This document shows, one piece after another, positions 16,991 to 26,597 of a stretch of DNA of 64,000 bases. Under the pieces are notes generated by a model that did not search any database, was not told the DNA's origin, and saw only the letters and a program-made list of their open reading frames with translations. Position 1 is the first letter of the stretch. Every line of letters starts with the position of its first letter. Location: the NCBI RefSeq assembly GCF_042427585.1, contig NZ_JBHMFC010000010.1, positions 1 to 64,000 of the forward strand. The letters are read 5' to 3'. Source of the stretch: Pseudalgibacter ostreae (lineage in GTDB: Bacteria; Bacteroidota; Bacteroidia; Flavobacteriales; Flavobacteriaceae). The position numbers and the translations under genes are program-made.

Positions 16991-19585
16991 ATGACTAAAA
17001 AAACTACTCTTTTCTCAACGTCCTGTTCAAGGATTTTTAAAATCCCCCTTTATGCTATATGCTTTTTTTTAAGCTTAGCGTCCTTAAGTGCCCAAACCAC
17101 CTACACTTCTTGGTCTAGTTTAAAAGACGCTGTTAATGCCACAACTACAGGAGGTACATTTATACTTAAAAATGGAACTTATAATGATATTTCTGGAACT
17201 TTTGAAAACATGGCAACAGAAGCTAACCCAATCATCATCAAAGCAGAAACCATTGGCGGGGTTATATTTACTGGAAAGTCAAATGTTCCTTTTAAAAAAT
17301 CATCTTATATTACTTTAGAAGGCTTTGTTTTTAATTGCTCAGGGTCTGTAAGTACTCTCGTGAAATTAGAAGGGTGTAATAACATGCGTATTACACGAAA
17401 TGTGTTTGAACTCGCTCAAACTTCATCTTCAAAATGGGTATATATTGGAGGTGTTTGGGATGATAGAACGGTTCCTTATCAATTTTTAAGCCATCATAAC
17501 CGTATTGATCATAATGTTTTTCAAAATAAAACAATGCCTGGGCATTACATTACTGTAGATGGTACCGATCAAAAGGTGCAATCTCAGTTCGATAGAATAG
17601 ATCATAATTATTTTAAAAATAACAGTCCTAGAGCCACCAACGAGCAAGAATCTATACGAATTGGCTGGAGTGATATGTCTTTATCTAGTGGGTATACCAC
17701 TGTGGAGTTCAATTTGTTTGAAGATTGTGATGGCGATCCAGAAATTGTATCTGTTAAATCTTGTGATAATACTATTAGGCACAATACGTTCTTAAAAAGC
17801 TATGGCACATTATCATTACGTCATGGGAATAGAAACCGCGTAGAGGGTAATTACTTTTTTGGTGGGAATAAGCCCGTTGGGATATCTCCAGATGGCGCTT
17901 CTCTTTACACAGGTGGTATTCGCATTTATGGTAAAGATCATGTGATTATTAACAACTATATGGAAGGTTTGAATGGTACGCGTTGGGATGCCCCTATAAC
18001 GTTAACATTAGGGGATGCGATAGATGGAGAAAGTTCTTCTTTAACCAAGCATTTTAGAGCAGAAAATGTGCTTATTGCCTATAATACCTTGGTAAACAAC
18101 AGCCATGGTATCGAAATTGGCTATGATAATAATAATAGCTATTCTAAAAATTTAGCCAACATCACCATCGCTAATAATTTGATTACAGGTTCTGAAAATG
18201 GCTTAGTAGAAATTGTAGATGCCGATAATGATCAAGGTAATAAAATTACTTGGATTAATAATTTAATGCACGCCACGGGTACAGCACAAGTATTATTGGG
18301 GGCTACCACAACCTCTTTTGATGCTACGAAAGTAATAAATGAGAATCCTAATTTAGTTTTTGATGCTACTGAAGGAATTTGGAAAACTTCAATAACCACA
18401 CCGCTTTATCCTAATGCAGTTACACTTGAACCGATTGATTATGATATTGAGGGCCAATTAAGACCGCTTATTAGTAACCCAGGAGCAGATCATTTTAGCA
18501 CCGAAAGTGTACGGTTTAAACCTTTAACATCTACCGATGTTGGTCCTAATGCTTATGAAGTTGATGAGGAGTTTGAATCGTTATACCTGTCGACACTAAC
18601 CGAATTTAGTGCTATTGGTGAATCACAAACGGTAACAGTAACCTCAAATGTTGCGTGGACTGTGACTAATGATAGTGATTGGATATCCATTGCCCCCATT
18701 GATGGAGCTGATAATGGGACGTTTAATGTGATTACCACTGCAAATACAGCTTTTACTTCGCGTACAGGGGTGGTGACTGTAGTAGGAGGTGCTTTAACGA
18801 GAACTCTTACTATAACACAGGCGGCAGCCGATCCAAAAGCTGGTTTAAGCCTGATTAACGATGGTGGTGTAAATGATAAGGTTTCTATAAGCTATGTCTT
18901 TGATGAAGAAATAGATGCAACTAAAGGCAAAAATAATATAGCGCCTAATACTTTAGATAAGGATCATGGTACGCAATGGTCGGGCATGAGTCCTGCGGTT
19001 GGTTTGCCTGGAGAAATTATATTCGATTTAGGTGGCGCTTTCGATTTACAACTTGTAGATTATGCTACCACAAATGGTAAAACATATTATTTGCAAATCT
19101 GGACCTCATCTACAGGAACAGATGTTGCCGACTTTACAAATGCTTTTCCTGGTAGTGGCAATTTAGTTAGTAATGCTGATGCATCCTTTAAGAGTTTTAT
19201 GTTGCCTTCGGTGGCATCAGGTACTAAGTATGTGAAAATTATAGGTTTTGGGCAAGCGTCTAGTGCGTGGAACACGATTACAGAAATTGAATTTTATGGT
19301 ACACCAAGCTTATCTGTACCGGATATGGATATTAGGGGTAAAAACGATGTTGTAATACATCCTAACCCAGCACAACAGGTATTATATGTGAGTTCGAAAA
19401 CCGCAGCTGTTAAAACAGTTATAGTGTATAGTTTTGATGGAAGAAAGGTTTTAGAGCAGTCATTAGCCAATCCATTAAAAGCGGTTGATTTAGATATTTC
19501 GTTTTTAGCACAAGGCACATATCTTATAAAGATTATAGATGAATCGCAAGTAAGTCAATCCAAAGTATTTATAGTGGAAAACTAA
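16991..19585 (+). CDS. secreted PL6 alginate lyase with BACON, discoidin and T9SS domains
   Basis: An 864-residue exported lyase. A signal peptide (about 1-35, ending SAQ) precedes a right-handed beta-helix of polysaccharide lyase family 6 (about 37-400). The family's catalytic Lys and Arg appear as Lys256 (SVKSC) and Arg277 (SLRHGN). A BACON domain (about 540-620) follows, then an F5/8-type-C/CBM32-like domain (about 625-770), and a type IX secretion C-terminal sorting domain (about 789-864, starting IHPNPAQQ). It should cleave alginate by beta-elimination, outside the cell or on the surface. It stands alone between terminators. Confidence 0.92.
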   Translation: MTKKTTLFSTSCSRIFKIPLYAICFFLSLASLSAQTTYTSWSSLKDAVNATTTGGTFILKNGTYNDISGTFENMATEANPIIIKAETIGGVIFTGKSNVPFKKSSYITLEGFVFNCSGSVSTLVKLEGCNNMRITRNVFELAQTSSSKWVYIGGVWDDRTVPYQFLSHHNRIDHNVFQNKTMPGHYITVDGTDQKVQSQFDRIDHNYFKNNSPRATNEQESIRIGWSDMSLSSGYTTVEFNLFEDCDGDPEIVSVKSCDNTIRHNTFLKSYGTLSLRHGNRNRVEGNYFFGGNKPVGISPDGASLYTGGIRIYGKDHVIINNYMEGLNGTRWDAPITLTLGDAIDGESSSLTKHFRAENVLIAYNTLVNNSHGIEIGYDNNNSYSKNLANITIANNLITGSENGLVEIVDADNDQGNKITWINNLMHATGTAQVLLGATTTSFDATKVINENPNLVFDATEGIWKTSITTPLYPNAVTLEPIDYDIEGQLRPLISNPGADHFSTESVRFKPLTSTDVGPNAYEVDEEFESLYLSTLTEFSAIGESQTVTVTSNVAWTVTNDSDWISIAPIDGADNGTFNVITTANTAFTSRTGVVTVVGGALTRTLTITQAAADPKAGLSLINDGGVNDKVSISYVFDEEIDATKGKNNIAPNTLDKDHGTQWSGMSPAVGLPGEIIFDLGGAFDLQLVDYATTNGKTYYLQIWTSSTGTDVADFTNAFPGSGNLVSNADASFKSFMLPSVASGTKYVKIIGFGQASSAWNTITEIEFYGTPSLSVPDMDIRGKNDVVIHPNPAQQVLYVSSKTAAVKTVIVYSFDGRKVLEQSLANPLKAVDLDISFLAQGTYLIKIIDESQVSQSKVFIVEN

Positions 19586-19609
19586 AATCATTTATCAGTA
19601 TAAAGAAAG

Positions 19610-19645
19610 TCGTCTAGAATGTGAATTTTAGACGATTTTTTTTTA
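19610..19645 (+). terminator. intrinsic terminator after the PL6 lyase
   Basis: A 10-bp stem with one G-T pair (19610-19619 against 19626-19635, core TCGTCTA/TAGACGA) is followed by nine T. Confidence 0.85.
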
Positions 19646-20011
19646 TTCTAGTGTATGGGGTAGATTTTTTTTGAAATTTGAAAACCATAATAATTGAAGA
19701 TAGGTGGCGTGACGCCGATACAGAAGCACGAGAAGATGGATTTGGTAGAAATAAATTTTAACCAGACAGATAACATGGTATGCGAGGGAATGGGGTCCAT
19801 GAAGCATTCAAGATTATGTCGGACTTTACAGAACATATTGATAACACAAAACTTTAAAATCGATTGATAAAAGCACGAACAGACGAAAGCCTTTTCGGAA
19901 TTTTACAAGGGAAATCGATAACTCGGGTAATTATCGTTAGGAATGGTTTAACTTTAAAAAATTGTGTTATCTTGAGTATGTGAAGCGACAAATGGAACTA
20001 ATAGATTGAAA
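19646..20011. other. gene-free stretch between PL6 lyase and hemG
   Basis: No convincing gene. There is a small GGCGT-G-ACGCC hairpin (19706-19716) and a 43-codon open frame from 19736 that I cannot link to any family. The base composition is higher in G and C than the neighbouring spacers, so this may be a decayed gene, but nothing recognisable is left. Confidence 0.4.
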
Positions 20012-20539
20012 ATGACCAAGAGAGTAGCTATACTATATTCTACAGTAGACGGACATACCTTTAAGATATGCCAACGAATTGCTCAGCATTTAGAAAACTC
20101 GGGATTTAAGGTAGACCTTATGGAAATTTCGTCTTTTACAGATGCTATATCTAAATATTCAAGGGTAATTATTGGGGCTAGTGTTAGATACGGAAAACAT
20201 AGAAAAGAAGTTACAACGTTTATTGAAAAACACCAGATGGAATTAAATCAAATTAAAACAGGGTTTTTTTCCGTTAATTTAGTGGCAAGAAAACAAGATA
20301 AAAATACTTTTTACAGCAATCCTTATGTTGTAAAGTACTTTAAACGGCTAGCCTGGAAACCTAAAGTAATAGATGTTTTTGCGGGACGGTTGGATTATGA
20401 TGCTTATTCCTTTATAGATAGGTTAATGATTAAGCTGATTATGAAAATGACCAACGGCCCCACAAAATCTAAAAAACCGATTGACTATACAGACTGGCAA
20501 AGAGTGAAAGATTTCTCTGATAAAATGAATTTCCATTAA
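20012..20539 (+). CDS. hemG: menaquinone-dependent protoporphyrinogen IX dehydrogenase, flavodoxin-like
   Basis: A 175-residue flavodoxin-fold protein of the HemG family, which oxidises protoporphyrinogen IX to protoporphyrin IX with menaquinone as acceptor. The FMN phosphate loop is YSTVDGHTFKI, followed by IIGASVRYGKHRKEV and the FFSVNLVARK and FAGRLDYDAYSFIDRLMIKLIM blocks typical of HemG. The last hydrophobic helix would touch the membrane. The ATG at 20012 is preferred to a TTG two codons upstream. No other haem gene is adjacent. Confidence 0.88.
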   Translation: MTKRVAILYSTVDGHTFKICQRIAQHLENSGFKVDLMEISSFTDAISKYSRVIIGASVRYGKHRKEVTTFIEKHQMELNQIKTGFFSVNLVARKQDKNTFYSNPYVVKYFKRLAWKPKVIDVFAGRLDYDAYSFIDRLMIKLIMKMTNGPTKSKKPIDYTDWQRVKDFSDKMNFH

Positions 20540-20803
20540 GAAGACACTCAACATAATAAACTGAAGGTAAAGTGTTATTAATCCTGCAAAAATGATATAT
20601 GTGGCTGTTTGGAAGAATTTCGAGTAATCCATTGAATAAAACTGTACCTGAGACTAAAACTTATATATGATTTATGAGAAACGGTTTCAAAACTATAAAT
20701 TGGAATGAGAATTTAACGGAAAAAGAAAGCGCTACCATATTAACCAGTGGTTTTGTAGTATTTTTAAAAGTATTAAATAAAGAGGCATTGGTTTACAAAA
20801 GAG
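20540..20803. other. gene-free stretch after hemG
   Basis: Only a 47-codon open frame (20674-20817) is seen, running into the terminator stem. It has no recognisable family and I do not call it a gene. Confidence 0.4.
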
Positions 20804-20839
20804 AAAAGCCTCTCTAAAAACATATTTTAGAGGGCTTTT
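20804..20839. terminator. bidirectional terminator between hemG and the Usp gene
   Basis: The AAAAGCC and TCTAAAA arm pairs with TTTTAGAGGGCTTTT, with one bulged base, and A- and T-runs on both sides. It serves the two convergent genes. Confidence 0.75.
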
Positions 20840-20863
20840 AAATATAAAAATGAATGATATCGT

Positions 20864-21742
20864 TTATTTTATAACGAGTAAGGGCATTTTTCTATTTCTT
20901 ATTAATAAATCGTTAGTAATACCTCCCACAAATAGAGAGGTTATAGTACTTCCGCCTCGAGCCGAAACTACAATAATATCAAAATCGCCCTTTTCAGCAT
21001 GAAGTTCAATGGCTTCTACCACAGACAGGTCTCTTCTGTCGGTATACTTAAAAGGAACCTGTTCAGATAGTTTGAATTTTTTTCGAAATAGCTTTACTTT
21101 TTCCTTTAAATGCAGCTTGGTTTTGTCAATTGCTTTTTCTGTATTAATGTAAGGAAAGAAAAAAGAAGGGATGTTATAGACGTGTAAGGCTTCGGTTTTA
21201 CCGCCCGACCGCTCTACCAAACTGTTGGCTACTTTAAAGCATTTGGCTGAAGCAGAGCTAAAGTCGGTTGGAACCAAAACGTTTTCCATAATGTGTTTAG
21301 CTTCTTCAGGAACTAATAGCACATGGGCATCAAGCATACGAACCAATTTTTGACTTAATGCTCCTGTGCCTTGTAATTCATCCTTATTTCCTGTAATCAT
21401 TATATCGATCTTGTAGTTTTCAGCAAGATGTGTTAAAATACTTTCGGTATAATCATCGGAAGTAATAAGTACCGTATGTGGAACAGAGGCTGTGTAGTGC
21501 TTAGCAACTGTTTTCTCTAAGCTTCGATCCACGATGTCTTCCAAGGTGATACCTTCTTCTAAAAAATCATCATATAAATCATATAATTTATATTTTTTAA
21601 TATTATGGGTAAAGTATAGGTGCTCAATATTCCACACCTTACAAAGAAAGCTCACATATCCTAAAAGAATGGGATCCATTTCTGTAAGATCCAAAGCAAC
21701 CATCAGTTTTAAATCATTTTCTAAATTTATTTTCTTTGTCAT
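20864..21742 (-). CDS. tandem universal stress protein
   Basis: A 292-residue cytoplasmic protein made of two UspA-type domains. The first (about 10-145) is diverged. The second (about 150-292) begins with MENVLVPTDFSSASAKC and ends with the family-like IIVVSARGGS ... LLIRNRKMPLLVIK. It lies 30 nt downstream of a BCCT transporter on the same strand. This recalls TeaD, a Usp that modulates an ectoine transporter in Halomonas, so a role in controlling the neighbouring transporter is a reasonable inference. Confidence 0.85.
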   Translation of the reverse strand: MTKKINLENDLKLMVALDLTEMDPILLGYVSFLCKVWNIEHLYFTHNIKKYKLYDLYDDFLEEGITLEDIVDRSLEKTVAKHYTASVPHTVLITSDDYTESILTHLAENYKIDIMITGNKDELQGTGALSQKLVRMLDAHVLLVPEEAKHIMENVLVPTDFSSASAKCFKVANSLVERSGGKTEALHVYNIPSFFFPYINTEKAIDKTKLHLKEKVKLFRKKFKLSEQVPFKYTDRRDLSVVEAIELHAEKGDFDIIVVSARGGSTITSLFVGGITNDLLIRNRKMPLLVIK

Positions 21743-21772
21743 TTTTTTAACTTAAATATTTTTAAGAATAGG

Positions 21773-23446
21773 TTATAGGTCGGTTGTATTTCGTTTGTTT
21801 TTAGTCTGTTCTTCGGGTTCAATTTTCTTTAGATTTTTCTTTTCCCGTTCTTCATTTACTAGATGGAGAATGTTTTTTCGATAGCTTTCTCTCTCTAAAA
21901 GTTTTTCTTTACGCTCCGATTTTTGATAGTCTTCCTTAACGCCCCTAAGCAAAGAAAAACACATCATAATCAATAAAACAGCAAAAGGTAGGCCAGAGAT
22001 GGTAACGACGGTCTGTAAAGCGTTTAGCCCGCCACCATACATCAAAACAGCTGCAATAAGACCTGTGGCAACGGCCCATATGACTCTTTGGAAGCGTGGG
22101 GTTTTTAGTTTTCCGCCAGAAGTAATACTATCAATAACCAAAGCTCCCGAATCGGCAGATGTAATAATAAAACTGCATATAAGAATAACTCCTAATGATT
22201 TTAATACTATCGCCAGTGGGAATTTATCAAAAAACACATAAAGCGCTGTTGAAATATTATCATTTACGGCGGCAATCATAGCGGTATCACCTAAAAGAAT
22301 ATCGCGCATGGTGGTGCCTCCAAACGCACTAAACCACAAGAAAGTAACCAACGCGGGTAATATTAACACACAAAGAATAAATTCTTTAATAGTCCTTCCT
22401 TTTGAAATACGGGCTATAAAGGTGCCAACAAATGGCGACCAAGAGATCCACCATCCCCAGTACATGATGGTTCGCGTTTTTTGCCAATTGGTACCACGTA
22501 AAGATTCCGTCCAGGTAGACATATCTATAAAGTTAACCAGATAGCTCCCGAGATTCTGTATATAAGATTTAAAAATAAAAGTTGTTGGCCCCAAGATTAA
22601 TACCAGTAAAAATATAGCTGCTGCCACCCTTACGTTAAGCTTGCTTAACATTTGGACCCCTTTATTTACTCCACTAAACGCTGATATTGTGGCTGCTAGT
22701 GTTACGCATATTATAATGATAACTTGATAGAACAAAGCGCTGGGAACCCCGAAAACATGAGTAAGTCCCGAGTTAATCTGTCCAACACCAAATCCAATCG
22801 TCGTTGCCAAACCGAAAAGTGTGGTTATTACTGCCATGATATCGATTATATCGCCCATCCATCCATAAATTCTATTTCCTAATAAAGGGTAGAATGCTGA
22901 ACGTAGGGTAAGCGGCATTTTTCTATTAAATGTAAAATAGGCTAAAGAAAGCCCTACTACAGAATAGATTGCCCAGCCATGAATGCCGTGGTGTAAAAAT
23001 GAAAAGTTAATAGCTTCCTGTGCAATAAGTGCGGGATCTTCTCCTGCAAGGCGTGGCGGATTTAAAAAATCGCGCACAGGATCGGCAATACTAAAAAGCA
23101 CGAGTCCATTGCCTATTCCAGCACTAAAGAGCATCGCAAACCAAGCCCACAAGCTAAACTCTGGTTTTGCTTTTTCGCCTCCAATACGAATGCCTCCAAA
23201 CTTTCCAAATGCCATGTATAGGCAAAATATGATAAACAGATTAGCGGCTAAAGTGTAAATCCAACCACCATGTGCAGATACAAAATCTTGAGCAATTGCA
23301 AAATAGCGCTCAGCCTCTTTTTCAAATATGAGTGTAAACCCAATGCTAAAAATAACTACCGCAATAGCGGAAAAAAAAACCGTTTTGTTAATTACTAGGC
23401 CTAGAAATGTAGAGGTGCTTTCTTTCCGAGTGACTTTAATCGACAT
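21773..23446 (-). CDS. BCCT family transporter (betaine/choline/carnitine type)
   Basis: A 557-residue secondary transporter with 12 predicted transmembrane segments. The BCCT signature region is clear: the Trp-rich MYWGWWISWSPFVGTFIARIS and the following RTIKEF. It would import a trimethylammonium or related osmolyte with Na+ or H+. A charged cytosolic tail of about 55 residues (DYQKSERKEK to NTTDL) resembles the regulatory tails of osmosensing BCCT proteins. It is co-transcribed with the Usp gene. The exact substrate is not evident. Confidence 0.92.
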   Translation of the reverse strand: MSIKVTRKESTSTFLGLVINKTVFFSAIAVVIFSIGFTLIFEKEAERYFAIAQDFVSAHGGWIYTLAANLFIIFCLYMAFGKFGGIRIGGEKAKPEFSLWAWFAMLFSAGIGNGLVLFSIADPVRDFLNPPRLAGEDPALIAQEAINFSFLHHGIHGWAIYSVVGLSLAYFTFNRKMPLTLRSAFYPLLGNRIYGWMGDIIDIMAVITTLFGLATTIGFGVGQINSGLTHVFGVPSALFYQVIIIICVTLAATISAFSGVNKGVQMLSKLNVRVAAAIFLLVLILGPTTFIFKSYIQNLGSYLVNFIDMSTWTESLRGTNWQKTRTIMYWGWWISWSPFVGTFIARISKGRTIKEFILCVLILPALVTFLWFSAFGGTTMRDILLGDTAMIAAVNDNISTALYVFFDKFPLAIVLKSLGVILICSFIITSADSGALVIDSITSGGKLKTPRFQRVIWAVATGLIAAVLMYGGGLNALQTVVTISGLPFAVLLIMMCFSLLRGVKEDYQKSERKEKLLERESYRKNILHLVNEEREKKNLKKIEPEEQTKNKRNTTDL

Positions 23447-23946
23447 ATAAAAATTGATTTTTAATAAATGAAAATGACCTTATTTTTCTGTTTAGGAAGA
23501 TCAAGACAGCTTTAAAAGGTGCTTATAGATATTCGTTTGAAACAGGTTAAATAGAGTAATGGTAATAAAATTTAGAATAAAAAAAAGAACGTTACGAAAT
23601 ATGAATACTGCTACAGGTATGCCAGTTTGGAATTGTAATAAAACGGAACTTTAGAATTTTCATAGTGATATTTAAAAATGTTATAGAGGGATATAATACG
23701 ATAATTTAATGTGATTTACAAATGTTTTTATTGCCACTAGACGCCAGAACGGGCTCATTGATAAGATCGCCGATGCTAAAGAGTGCGCTCCTAGTATAAT
23801 ATACCTTACTATGGTGAAAAATTATAAACAACATTACTGGCTAAGTAAGCGAGGTAATGCTTTGTATTTTTTATGGGATGAAAACTGTAGGGTTATAAAA
23901 ACAGAAATTTATTAAAATAGTAATATATTAGATAAAAATTATCAAA
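23447..23946. other. 500-bp gene-free stretch between BCCT and PL5-like genes
   Basis: It must hold the two divergent promoters. I see no TTG-N19-TAnnTTTG pair for either gene. A 34-codon open frame at 23811-23915 (MVKNYKQHYWLSKRG...) lies just before the lyase but has no recognisable family. No terminator-like hairpin is present. Confidence 0.45.
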
Positions 23947-25194
23947 ATGGCATCCTTTAAAATACATAGATATGTTTTAATCTTGTTTTTTCTATTAAGC
24001 AACACATGTTTTGCTGTATCGCCTATTGCGATAGATACTACAGGTTTAGCAAGAGTTAAACAAAAAATCCATGATGGCACAGCTTCAGAACGAACACATG
24101 CTGCATATAGGGCACTGCTTTTAAAAGCAGATACGTTTCTTGATATAAAAAATCCAACGGTAATGGCTAAAACCATTGAGCCACCTACCGGGAACAAACA
24201 CGATTATTTAAGTATTAGTCGGTATTGGTGGCCAAATCCAGAAACGCCTAATGGATTGCCTTGGGTTCGTAAAGACGGTGAGACTAACCCTGAAACACAA
24301 ACAGACGCAGTAGATAGGAAGCGGTTGGGAACCATGGCTAAAGGAGTTGAAAATTTAAGTCTGGCTTACTATTTTTCAAATGATGAGCGTTATGCAAAAA
24401 AGGCATCCAGCATGTTAAAAACATGGTTTCTCGATGAGGATACCCATATGAAACCGCATTTAGAATTTGCACAAAGTGTACCAGGCTATTCAAAAGGAAG
24501 GCCTTCTGGTATATTAGATGGAAAATCTATAGCAGAAATAGTACCGAATGCTTTAGTTTTACTTTCAAAATCACCACATTGGACCAAAAACGATACCCTA
24601 AAACTAAACAAATGGCTTTCTGATTATATAACTTGGTTAACGGAAAGTACATTAGGTAAAAAAGAAAACAATCAACAAAACAACCATGGTTCTTGGTATA
24701 AATTCCAAGTCGCTACTTTAGGGTTTTATTTAGGAAACGAACCCTTGGTTAAAGAGATGGTTACTTTGGCGCAGCAAAGCCTTGAAGAACAGCTGGATTT
24801 TGAAGGAAAGCAAACTCATGAACTACAGCGTACCAGGTCTTTTTTTTATAGTTGCTATAACTTAGATGCGTTAACCGGTATTGCTGTGATAGGAGGTCAG
24901 GTGGGGATGGATATGTGGCACTACAAAACGGAAGAAGGTAAGAGCTTGGCACTTGCTGTAAAATATCTAACACCTTTTATTAATGGCCAAGCGTGGCCGT
25001 ACACCGATATTCATGGTGTTGATTTCTCTGGTTTAATCCCTACACTTGTTAGGTTGTCTAAGCATTCAGAATCCAATGAGTTTTTTGGCCTATTGTCTCA
25101 AACGATTGCCATACTTGTTGAAGAAGAGAAAAAAACCGGAAATAAAAATGATGTGCTTGAAACCTTAATTTTAAAAGGTGCTATAAATATCTGA
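23947..25194 (+). CDS. PL5/PL38-like polyuronate lyase
   Basis: A 415-residue exported protein of the Pfam alginate_lyase (PF05426) type, an alpha/alpha-toroid lyase. A signal peptide (about 1-23) is followed by the SRYWWPNP ... GLPWVRKDGE ... NPETQTDAVDR block. The PL5-like Asn-His pair lies in NNHGSWY (Asn246, His247), then ELQR (Arg295) with Tyr301 and Tyr304 as candidate catalytic residues. It should cleave alginate or a glucuronan-like polyuronate by beta-elimination, probably in the periplasm, since no T9SS domain is present. The substrate (mannuronan or glucuronan) cannot be fixed from sequence. Confidence 0.85.
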   Translation: MASFKIHRYVLILFFLLSNTCFAVSPIAIDTTGLARVKQKIHDGTASERTHAAYRALLLKADTFLDIKNPTVMAKTIEPPTGNKHDYLSISRYWWPNPETPNGLPWVRKDGETNPETQTDAVDRKRLGTMAKGVENLSLAYYFSNDERYAKKASSMLKTWFLDEDTHMKPHLEFAQSVPGYSKGRPSGILDGKSIAEIVPNALVLLSKSPHWTKNDTLKLNKWLSDYITWLTESTLGKKENNQQNNHGSWYKFQVATLGFYLGNEPLVKEMVTLAQQSLEEQLDFEGKQTHELQRTRSFFYSCYNLDALTGIAVIGGQVGMDMWHYKTEEGKSLALAVKYLTPFINGQAWPYTDIHGVDFSGLIPTLVRLSKHSESNEFFGLLSQTIAILVEEEKKTGNKNDVLETLILKGAINI

Positions 25195-25285
25195 TTACAA
25201 AACAGTGGCATTAAGTACTTGGTGTAAACTATAAAATGTGTTATGGATTTATAAAAAATATGCTATCTAACATAAACGATATATC

Positions 25286-25996
25286 ATGAAAAAAACAATT
25301 GTATGGCTTGCTTGTATTTTATTATCATTTGGAATTAAAGCACAAACCGTTATTGGTGCTTGGGAAACATATCACACCTCTAAAGATGGTGAGAAACACA
25401 AAAGTGTCATTATTTTTTCTGATGGATATCAAGTTCTCACCACCTATAATGCAATCACGGGTCAGTTCATTCATTCAAAAGGAGGAACATGGATGTTAAA
25501 AGGAGGCTCTATAACCGAAACGATAGAGTTTGATACCGATAATTCAGGTCTTGTTGGAAAAGAACTTAGTTTTAAAGTGGCAGTTTCAGATTCAATTTTT
25601 GAAAAGGTTGATGAAAAAAAACAGTTTAAAAAGATTGATAATGGCGCCCCTGGGCTATTGCAAGGCGCATGGTTAATGTCTGGCCGAGTTAAGGATGGTG
25701 AAACACAATTAAGAGATACCGGTGGGCCAAGAAAAACTATGAAAATTCTGTCTGGAACACGCTTTCAATGGATAGCATATCATACGGGTACCAAACAATT
25801 TATGGGTACAGGCGGAGGGACTTATACAACTGTTAATGGCGTATATACCGAAAATATTGAGTTCTTTTCTAAGGACGACTCTAGGGTAGGGGCTCGTTTA
25901 AAGTTTAAGTTTGATCTAATTGATGGGCATTGGCACCATTCAGGATTGTCTAGTAAAGGAGATCCTATCCATGAAATATGGCGCATAAGAGAATAG
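25286..25996 (+). CDS. secreted protein with two tandem repeats of about 105 residues
   Basis: A 236-residue exported protein (signal peptide ending KAQ). The mature part is two copies of one domain: GAWETYHTSKDGEKH ... GGTWMLKGGSITETIEF and GAWLMSGRVKDGETQ ... GGGTYTTVNGVYTENIEF. Each looks like a small beta-barrel with conserved GAW, K/RDGE, TGQF/TKQF and TEXIEF elements. I know similar proteins in Flavobacteriaceae only as uncharacterised. It lies 91 nt after the PL5-like gene on the same strand, so a link to polysaccharide use is possible but unproven. Confidence 0.8.
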   Translation: MKKTIVWLACILLSFGIKAQTVIGAWETYHTSKDGEKHKSVIIFSDGYQVLTTYNAITGQFIHSKGGTWMLKGGSITETIEFDTDNSGLVGKELSFKVAVSDSIFEKVDEKKQFKKIDNGAPGLLQGAWLMSGRVKDGETQLRDTGGPRKTMKILSGTRFQWIAYHTGTKQFMGTGGGTYTTVNGVYTENIEFFSKDDSRVGARLKFKFDLIDGHWHHSGLSSKGDPIHEIWRIRE

Positions 25997-26192
25997 TGTT
26001 TTATTTGAAAACAGTATTGAGTAAGCACATTTGCCATTAGGATAATATCTTTTAACACGTGTTTGGTGCGACTCTTTCTTGTTTAACGCTTTTTGGGAGG
26101 CGCCTATGCTTTACGAGCTTTAGCCAGTACGCTTCCCTTTGTGTTTTATGCTGAGATAGGTTAATGATATCCTACATAATTCTGGCGGTTAC

Positions 26193-26597
26193 ATGTTTGG
26201 TTGTTTACAAAAAAGCCATTACTTTTATCCTGTGAAAACCGCAACACTATTTTTGTCTTTATTCATGCTTTTAAAGCCCATAATTCCATTAGTGGAATAT
26301 GCTGCTTTTTATGATTATATCAAAAATGAACTTTGTATAAATAAAGATGCTCCTAAGTTAGCGTGTAATGGAAAATGCTATTTAAAAAAAGAATTGGCTA
26401 AAGCTTCCCATTCTGAAAATGGTAATGAAAAAAAACAGGCATCTTCAGCAGAACATGATATTGTTTTTTTTCAAGACCTCTGTTTTGATACTTTGGTTGC
26501 ATTTTCACCAGATCGAAACCTGAGCATAAACACATCTTATAATAAAATTTATAAATTCGATTTTATGGATTTTATTTTTCACCCTCCTTTATCTTAA
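26193..26597 (+). CDS. small membrane-anchored protein with C-x9-C-x3-C motif (copy 1)
   Basis: A 134-residue protein with an N-terminal hydrophobic segment (about 18-34) and then Cys48, Cys58 and Cys62 in C-x-N-K-x2-P-x-L-x-C-x-G-x-C-x-L-K-K-E-L. The second copy at 29826 has the same motif. Both end in a PPL-type tail (FHPPLS here). The motif looks suited to binding a thiophilic metal, and the neighbours suggest copper. A GTG at 26232 (VKTATLF) is an alternative start. The function is not known; I place it in the copper locus by paralogy and position. Confidence 0.65.
   Translation: MFGCLQKSHYFYPVKTATLFLSLFMLLKPIIPLVEYAAFYDYIKNELCINKDAPKLACNGKCYLKKELAKASHSENGNEKKQASSAEHDIVFFQDLCFDTLVAFSPDRNLSINTSYNKIYKFDFMDFIFHPPLS

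Noticed and set aside
20674..20817. 47-codon open frame after hemG.
   Set aside because: It runs into the terminator stem, lacks any recognised homologue and has no promoter.
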